Below, piece after piece: positions 56,901 through 64,000 of a stretch of DNA of 64,000 nt. This DNA comes from Lophius americanus. Taxonomy: Eukaryota; Chordata; Actinopteri; Lophiiformes; Lophiidae. Every line of letters begins with the position of its first letter. The first letter of the stretch is position 1. A model generated the notes under the pieces. The model saw only the letters and a program-made list of their open reading frames with translations, was not told the DNA's origin and made no database searches. Location of the stretch: positions 9,760,001 through 9,824,000 of the forward strand of contig JBBDHG010000057.1 of assembly GCA_037951165.1 (NCBI GenBank), in the 5' to 3' direction. Both the position numbers and the translations under genes were made by a program.

Positions 56901-57592
56901 TGAATGGCTCAGACCATACAATTTTGCACTTGACCTATTCGTATTGGACATTTTATGTTGCATATTATGTTGCACAAGTATCTAATCTGAGTTAAGAAGG
57001 GAATTGAGATGGGAGCATAAACCTGACGCACCATTTATGACAAAATTGTTGTCAGGGGTCAGAACTGAGCTGTTTGTTTGGTAAAGATTGGTAGGGATTG
57101 ATAGATTGAATCAGTTGTTTCTGTGTTTTGGTATATCAGAAAATAAGTTTTCTTTAATTTCTTAAATTAGTTGGTCACAGCAAGCATTGTGCTGTATAAT
57201 AAAACTGTGACCTTCTGAAAATTGGAGCACATTGTCTTTGTGATGCGAAATCAAAACAGTATCGAAAGCATTTACACGTGTGCACAGTTGCACATGTGCG
57301 CACAGGCATAGAAAAGAGCTGGGGTGTTCAATGGAAGGGATATATGCATATGATAAGAAAAATAAAAATGGCAGCTCATTTGCTGCAGAAGCCTAATTTT
57401 TGCACTGCATTGAAAGAGGAAATCTCCCAGTAGGCTGAAGTCACATCGAACTTTACTGAACCACAGCCCTTCACCCCCTGACATAAAGATATAGTTGATA
57501 ATTGCAGGTTCCAGTTCCGCTTTCCTTGGCAGCGATAACCTCCCAAATCTTGCCTCTTTTAATATGTTGGGCATTTCAGATACAAACTGTCT
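56901..57592. other. No gene seen
   Basis: AT-rich. A 115-codon minus-strand frame at 57272-57619 runs into the Tc1 end and matches no family. Confidence 0.45.
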
Positions 57593-57990
57593 AGCAATCA
57601 GCCATAACATTTTAACCATTGACAGGTGAAGAGAATAACAATGATAATATCCCTACAATGGCACCTCTAAGTTGGTGGGATATATATATGACAGCAAGTG
57701 AAACTATTGGCCTGAAGTTGATGTGTAGGAAGCTGGAAAAATAGTCAAATGTGAGGATCTGATCACATTTGGTTCAAATTGTAATTACTGGTCAGAGCAT
57801 CTGTAGATCTCTAGGTCTTTTTGGGTGTTCTTGGTCTTCTATGGAGAGTACTTAGCAAAAAGGTCTGAAGAAGTCAATAAGTGTCAGGGTCATTGGTTCC
57901 CAAGGCTCATCGACAGGTGTGGGGAATGAAGGCTATCTGAGCCCACGGAACAGCTACTGTAGCGCAAATTGCTGAAAACTTGCTGAAATT
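57593..57990 (+). mobile_element. Tc1-like transposon, 5' end and transposase start
   Basis: Begins after a TA with GCAATCAGCCATAACATT, then TTAACCATTGACAGGTGAAG, CAATGGCACCTCTAAG and GGTGGGATATATA. It continues into the degraded helix-turn-helix part of the transposase: CTTGAAGTTGATGTGTAGGA, GTCAGAGCATCTGTAGATCT, CAAGGCTCATCGACAGGTGT and GCTACTGTAGCGCAAATTGC. I recognise this order from an abundant fish Tc1 family. The DDE catalytic part and the right end are missing. Confidence 0.75.
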
Positions 57991-59700
57991 TTTCCTTGAG
58001 AGAAATATAGGGAATATAAAGTAGACCAAAATGACCACATTTCATAATTTCAATTTTGCTGATTAGATTTTCAAATATAAATTTTTTTCAAGATCATTTT
58101 AAAAAACCAAACTATTAGAAGAAGCCTATTTGTAATTCATGTAGGTGCGAAGGCAAGTGTGTGAATGTGCACTGGCTAGTGTGAGCGCCTTCTAGTATCA
58201 TGTTTTATGTGGTTGATAGTTTAGAATCTCCTATTCCTAATTATCCGAGGTTATACAATTACAATTTTGTTGATTTGGTTATGATAGATTTATATTCTAT
58301 AACTAATTTAAAACTGATTTTAGTCACGTGGTGCATGATGAAAAATAGCCAAATCATGATGCCTCGGAAAACAAGGGGGTACCAGGTCTTGTTGCAGGGA
58401 ACAAATAACTGAGAGTGAGAGTGAAATTGTACAAAAAAACTTTTGTTTATTTCTATCTTTTAAAAACGGATTTGTTGGTCAAGATTTTTCACCATCAGAA
58501 AAAGAATAGGGTTCACTCTCTGTTCGGGTCAAATGTAAGCTCACTGTATCCCTTTAGATTTGGAGTCATTAGAAATGCAGTATTCTCACCTAGCATTATC
58601 ACTGCTGGCTAAAAGTTTGCACAAACTTCAGTCTTTTTTTCAACAATGAGAAGAACCATATAAACTGTCTTTTAAAAAATAAAATATCTTTTCGTATATC
58701 ATGCCTCTATGTTATATAAACTTTGTGCTACATGTCCCTCCCAAAAAATGTTTTGATGACCTATCCGGGAACATTGCTTATTTATGTTTTAGAGCTTTGA
58801 TGGTCCATCTGAAGGAGCTCCAATTGGAGTGCCCTGCTCTGTTGCTCGTTTGCATGCATTCCACAAGTTGGTCCCCCCCTGGCATGCTTTTCATATCTGT
58901 CAAAAAAAATTTGTGTGGGAGAAAAACACCAGGAAATCAAAAGGATAGATCCAGTGGCATTTATCCATGGAAGGTTAAGGGTCCTCAGCTATGACATGCA
59001 GGATAGTGAAAAAGCAAAAACTCTTGGCAATAGTACAGAATTTACAAACTGAAGCCTTAAATGTAGGGAGGACTAACTATTACGTAGTCCTAGTTTGGCA
59101 TTATGAAGGTGGTTGAACAGAGTCTTAACGAGACTTGAGGCTTGATTGTTGTAATGGGGTGCACCTAGGAAGATCCACCCAGGCTCTGACACATCAGTTG
59201 GTAATAACTGAGGAATTGTTTAACGGGTTTGTAGTTTCTACTATTTAACTTTATGGCAACTCTCTTAGCTAATATCCCTGTTCTTTTAGTAGTTTATCCA
59301 CAGGCAAGTACTTTGTGATCTTCAATCAATTGATAATCTGTTCCAAGGGCCAGGGTCAGAGTATGATCTGTCTTAAGAAGTCCTGTCGGCATTGTCTTTT
59401 AAATCTGTTTTTAATTTTCTCTCGCTCTCTACAGAGAACCTTTTCTGGTTGAGCTTGACTGAGCTTTCATTTTTTATTGTCTACCAAAAATTTTTTTGTC
59501 GAAACACTTTCTGATTTTCAACATTTATCACAACATGCCACAGTGAAATGATATCAATTTGTTGTATTTGATGCCCTATAACATTATTTGTGATAAAACT
59601 TTCACACAAAGTGCACATTCAATCATATAACTTTTAAGATTTATTTGAGCTGCAGATGAACCGCTCTTCATGAAAATAAGCATTACAAAAATGTAGGACC
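57991..59700. other. No gene seen
   Basis: AT-rich. A 97-codon plus-strand frame (58701-58994) has no recognisable domain. Confidence 0.45.
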
Positions 59701-59704
59701 TAGA

Positions 59705-59765
59705 ATGATAATAATAATAATAATACATTTAATTTATAACGCACATTACATGATACACTTCAGTG
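59705..59765 (-). repeat. L2 3' terminal scrap
   Basis: On the minus strand: GTGTATCATGTAATGTGCGT, TATAAATTAAATG, then (TATTAT)n. This matches the AAGTGCxTTATAAATTAAATG-(TTA)n end of the Maui-like L2 copies. Confidence 0.55.
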
Positions 59766-62175
59766 ATTTAACAAAATGCCTAAAATGAGGAGGGGTAAAA
59801 ACCAAGAGCAATCCAAAGTAGCAATTGGCCATTTTCAAAAACCAAAAACCTACAAAGGTAAAAGAACAGAACATTGAGAACATTGCTGGTAAGTGTCATG
59901 TTTATATGAAGGTCAACAACGTATCGTTGCATTTGGAAGGGGGAACTCATTGTTCCGTGGGAACGAGGCACTGCTGGAGGGAGAATACAGTCAAAGAAGA
60001 AAATAGAAATAACTAAGGTACGTGCACGAACACACGGATTGTTTTGTTTAGGAAAGTAATCACGTCCATACGTGCACACATTTCAAAGTACCTCCATCCA
60101 TACATCCTTGTGATGAGACAAGGAATGGACTTCCAAAATAAAACAGGAAATACTGAAACACAAAACAATAACAAAGATAAAAGAGAGGAATCAATACAAA
60201 ATAAAGACAGAAATGACTGGCCCGGGAGTGTGAGGAGGTAGTCTTTCTCACTATTTCTTTAATTAATAGTCTGGCATTAGCCAAACCCCGCCCCCCCGAA
60301 ATAAAAAGACTTGTAGCCAAGTTCTTGTACAGCCTTGAATACAACCACCAACATAAGTACACACAGAGAGACAGATGAAACCTACGGTCCAAAGTTAGAA
60401 GCTCACAGAGGCCTTGATGTCAAAAATCCTGAGCTGCTTCATTTTTATGAATGAGCAAGATATGTGGTGAACCTGATTTAAATAAATTACAACCTTTGAA
60501 ACAACCGATTCCCTTTCAGGTGAGCAGAATAAGTTTAAACATCCCGCAGAATAGGCATAGAGGGTACATCAATCAACACAAATGACATACATGTGCGATT
60601 GTAACATGATTTCAGATCAAGAAGTGTTGGTGAGGTAGAATAACTACCTATGTCAGGACAAGAAAGTCTTTCACTCATTCACAGCAGAGAATCACACAGG
60701 AGGAGAGAGATGGAATTTGACAACATGGCAGCTCTGAATAATTTTTGGCCGTTAAAGATCTTTTTACAAACCCAAGGCTGATTTTTTTTTTTTTTTTTAC
60801 ATTTTCTGACTTTGTTGACTTCGACAACAAGGTTTTTCCAGCATGAAACTTTGATGCTTTGAAGAGAAAAGAACAAGTAAGAACGCTATCAAAAACAACC
60901 TAACAAAATAATTAGGCACTAAAGCCCATCAGATCAATCAATAGATTTTTTTTAAGAATCGCTGTATGATATGCCTCATTTACTTAAAATGTATTACCTA
61001 AATGTTGCACTCTCTGACATGCTTTATTGTTGAAAGGTTCAAATTTCTTCTGCAAGCCATAGAAAATCACATATGCTTCTCTGCCTCCCACAGACATGAT
61101 TTACCCCGGTACTAACTAACAAATGGCCTGATCGGTCGGCAAAAGCAACTAAATGAGTTGTTGCTGCGATCTACTACAAAGTCGGGTGCATACAGTGCTG
61201 CAGATGAGAGCGCTGAGGTGAGCTGCAGGAATGTTGCTTATTAGTGTCAGGGTGTAGGATCACCAACACAACAAGCTTCACAGCGAGAGGATCAAGCACA
61301 GTCTGAGGAAGCCAGGAATGAGGTTGCGGACGACAGGCACAGAGGCTCGACCCTGCTGGGAGGCAAGTTGTTTTTAGTGACGTTGTTATTTATAATATGG
61401 AAAATTGCATGTTGAAGCCAAGACCTCCCATGATCTAAACATTAACGTTAAAGGGTCTGCTAGAAACCAAAAATACATAATTTTCCTCTAGTGCCATTTA
61501 TTCAACGAAATTATTTTGCTGTCAGAGTTTAGCAGATATGTCCCGTTGAGATTCCTGCTTTCTCTTGAATGTAATGAAAGAAAGTTGTGTTTTTGGAGAA
61601 AAGACATAATCGATATCTTTCCCTAGAAGTGACGACGTCATGATAATCGACTGACCTTGTTGTAAGCACACTGGGTTTGTGTCGACATAATAGCTCTGTA
61701 TCATCAAACAGAAAAGCAATGATTCCACTCATACTTAAAAGGCTCTTGATCATGAAAGGGTTCGTTCTCACCATCAACAGTGTCTTCCACAGCTCAGCCT
61801 CTTTCTTATGTGTATATGCCACTATGCACAAAAATGAAATAGTTAGGCGCCAGATTATACAGTTATGATAAATTTACTTAAATTATGTTTCATAGACTGA
61901 ACAAAATAAATGGTGTAATCTCAAAACCCCTTGCTATTACGCTGAAAGAATGTAAACTCTTCTTTTTAATTGTCAAAGATGCAACTATTTTATAAACAGA
62001 AAGATAAAAGGTATGTAAATCAAGAAAGAAAATACCCATGTTTAATTTGTTGAACAAATTATGTTTCATAAACTTTAGACAGTCATGCTTACTTTGATAT
62101 ATATAACTTATGTTATCATCAATTTTTTTACTTTCACATTAATGCAATTAAACCCCATTTGTTTAAATTTTTCAA
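59766..62175. other. No gene seen
   Basis: AT-rich overall; a poly-T run at about 60782-60799. The 61090-61380 part is more balanced and free of transposon motifs. No coding evidence. Confidence 0.45.
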
Positions 62176-62177
62176 AT

Positions 62178-62870
62178 ATAATAATAATAACTTAAATTTA
62201 TATAGCACCTTTCAAGAGACACAACGACACTTTACATAGTAGGAACATAAAAATAATAATAACAGTAACGACAAGAGCTGAGAATAAAAAATGGCAGTGG
62301 ATGAGAGAGTTGTCAGTTAGCTGAGGTTAAAGGTCATGATGAAAAGCCTGAGGTGTTTTTTGAAACTCTCCAGAGATGATGAATCGCAGATTAGAGTGGG
62401 GATAGAGTTCTAGAGGGTTGGGGCTGCAACAGTGAAGGCTTTATCTCCAAAAGTTTGTAGTTTGGTGTGGGGATGGACAGCAGACCCATGTCTGAGGACC
62501 GCAGTTTCCAAGATGGAGTGTAGGGATGAAGGAGGTCCGTTAGGTACTGAGGTGCAACAGTATGGAGGGATTTTTGGTGAGGAGGAGGATTTTGTTGACA
62601 ATACTGGACTTGATTGGGAGCCAGGGAAGGTAGATGAGTGTTGGGGTGTTGTGCTGCCGAGAATCCTGGCTGCTCAATTCTGCAAATATTGGATTCCATG
62701 TGGGGATTTGCTGGAAAGCTCAGGCCCAACTACATTGCAGTAGTCCAGGTGGGAAGTAATGACGACGTGGATAAGGGTGTCTGCCACGGAGTCAAACAGG
62801 GATGGCCGGAAAATGGAGATGTTATCGAGGTGGTAGAATAAGGATTGTGTTGTGGACTTGATATGAGATT
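62178..62870 (-). pseudogene. L2-like LINE, C-terminal end and 3' tail
   Basis: Minus strand, with a (TTA)n tail at 62178-62191 preceded by AAAGGTGCTATATAAATTTA. The frame at 62391-62729 and its neighbours read VAPQYLTDLLHPYTPSWKLR, SSDMGLLSIPxxKLQTFGDK, AFTVAAPTLWNSIPTL (W worn to a stop), then SSLESFKKHLRLFIM. This is the end of a CR1/L2-group reverse transcriptase (normally L-RSSDQGLLVVP, GDRAFSVAAPxLWNSLP, then FKxxLKTHLF). It is a different subfamily from the Maui-like copies, with a different 3' UTR. Confidence 0.75.
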
Positions 62871-64000
62871 AAAATGAGATTTAACTGTTTAGTTCCTTTA
62901 TCAAAAAAAACCCTCAACAACATCCAAATTCCATTTACGAACACAATTAAATTACATGTTCTAAACATGGATTAGTTGGTTTGAATAAACAAAGTCATAT
63001 TTCATTTACTGGACATGGTTTTGTACATGTACTAACATAATTAACTGTGTTTACTTGACACAATTACGTTATTCCAAAATCTTTTATATTTCCATCAATT
63101 CGATGAAAGTCACCTGTTTTAATTCTTAAATACAGAACTATTTAGTTCTTCAACATAAATAAAAGTATTGTAATGCAAAAAAAATGTAAAAATCCATGTT
63201 TCATCCCCAAGAGCGCATTATATGAAGAGATTTGATTTATGTCAGGCTCTTAGAGCAAAAGAGGCTTGCTCTATTTTATTCAGGACACTTCAAAAGGCAG
63301 ACATCTCTACATCTGATATAGCCAAAACTTGAAAGCTTACAACATAATCATAAAGATGGATGAAAAAGGATTTTAGTTAAGAAGAAAACATGTATTTTGG
63401 CGATGAATTGTCCCTCTCAAAGCAACCATGTACAAGGAATGTAAATTAGAGATAAGAAAGGAGTGACTCAGCAGCACTGTAGCCCTGATTAGAGTGCTTA
63501 TGATTATTTTAAAACATTCGGATATAAGGCTGAAAAAGCAGTAGGGAAACTAATTAAACTGCCTCATGGGTAGTTTGGAATCAGCAAAAGGAGCATGAAA
63601 ATTTCCCACCCGAGTGAAATCAGCAGTAGCCTCATCAGGTCGACCGAAGCGCTGACTGCTAAAATCAATTGATCCTTGTTATCAACCATCGATGTGCATT
63701 ATGAAATAATAATTAGTGATAGGAGCAGAGAGACCATAATTTTGATTTGCGGAGTCTCAATGTCATTTTAAAAATAGGATAAGCTCTGTCACTCGAATCC
63801 GGGTCTCATACTAGCACAATTACACAAATGTACAAAGAAAAGACTTTTAATTAATAACAGGATTTATTATGATCTCTAAGATTGCATTTGTTATGGAAGT
63901 CATCGCAATGTGGCAGCATCGCTCTTAGTAGGGCCCATCTTTTTACAATATTCTTGCTTCACACAATCAGCTTTGAAAAGCATGAAGAAGATATTGGCAT
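62871..64000. other. No gene seen; candidate non-coding element at 63400-63730
   Basis: The 63400-63730 part is without transposon motifs, has a balanced run of single-copy-looking sequence and TAAT-core phrases (GAAACTAATTAAACTGCC, AATAATAATTAGTGATAGG). It is a reasonable place to look for a conserved enhancer, but one genome cannot show that. Confidence 0.3.

Overview
The window looks like AT-rich, non-coding nuclear DNA from a vertebrate, most probably a teleost fish. I infer this from its mobile elements: Maui-type L2 LINEs, Rex1-type LINEs, Rex3-like RTE LINEs, a second RTE-like family, L1/Tx1-type LINEs, Tc1-like and hAT DNA transposons, Harbinger-like and other short inverted-repeat elements, and abundant CA, GATA and TTA microsatellites. 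I recognise no host protein-coding exon, rRNA or tRNA gene with confidence. All clear coding similarity belongs to transposable elements, and every copy is broken by stops, frameshifts, 5' truncation or internal deletion. There are no operons or bacterial signals.

Layout. 0.9-4.5 kb: two minus-strand LINE remnants and a decayed tandem repeat. 5.4-7.3 kb: a probable Harbinger-like element carrying two nested retroposon insertions. 8.2-9.1 kb: an L2 remnant. 10.9-13.8 kb: a patchwork of a Rex3-like RTE (two pieces), a minus-strand Rex1, a GATA array, a perfect hairpin and an L2 3' end. 15.6-18.8 kb: an unnamed dispersed repeat and two SINE-like copies facing opposite ways. 20.3 kb: a perfect 32-bp palindrome. 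23.9-26.4 kb: the best preserved L2 copy. 30.7-33 kb: an L1 3' half followed by a second copy of the unnamed repeat. 34.9-38.2 kb: a MITE-like element, another L2 3' half, a 17-bp minisatellite and an L2-type ORF1 remnant with SGNH-esterase-like features. 41.2-43.9 kb: a third copy of the unnamed repeat, an RTE-X-like LINE and Tc1 terminal fragments. 48-50.2 kb: a broken hAT transposase with BED-finger and C-terminal dimerisation regions. 51.2-57.9 kb: short repeats, two Tc1 fragments, a degenerate TATCC array and an RTE-like LINE with endonuclease and reverse transcriptase remnants. 62.2-62.9 kb: the C-terminal end of another L2-like reverse transcriptase. The tracts between these are AT-rich and have no coding evidence I can defend; a few read like possible conserved non-coding DNA, which only alignment could show.

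The genes do not work together as a system: the window is a record of repeated insertion, nesting and decay. The features most worth following up are the three-copy unnamed repeat, the 17-bp minisatellite with two unit subtypes, the decayed ~150-bp tandem repeat, the 13.2 kb hairpin, the 20.3 kb palindrome, the RTE-like LINE at 54.7-56.3 kb and several short open frames that match nothing I recognise.
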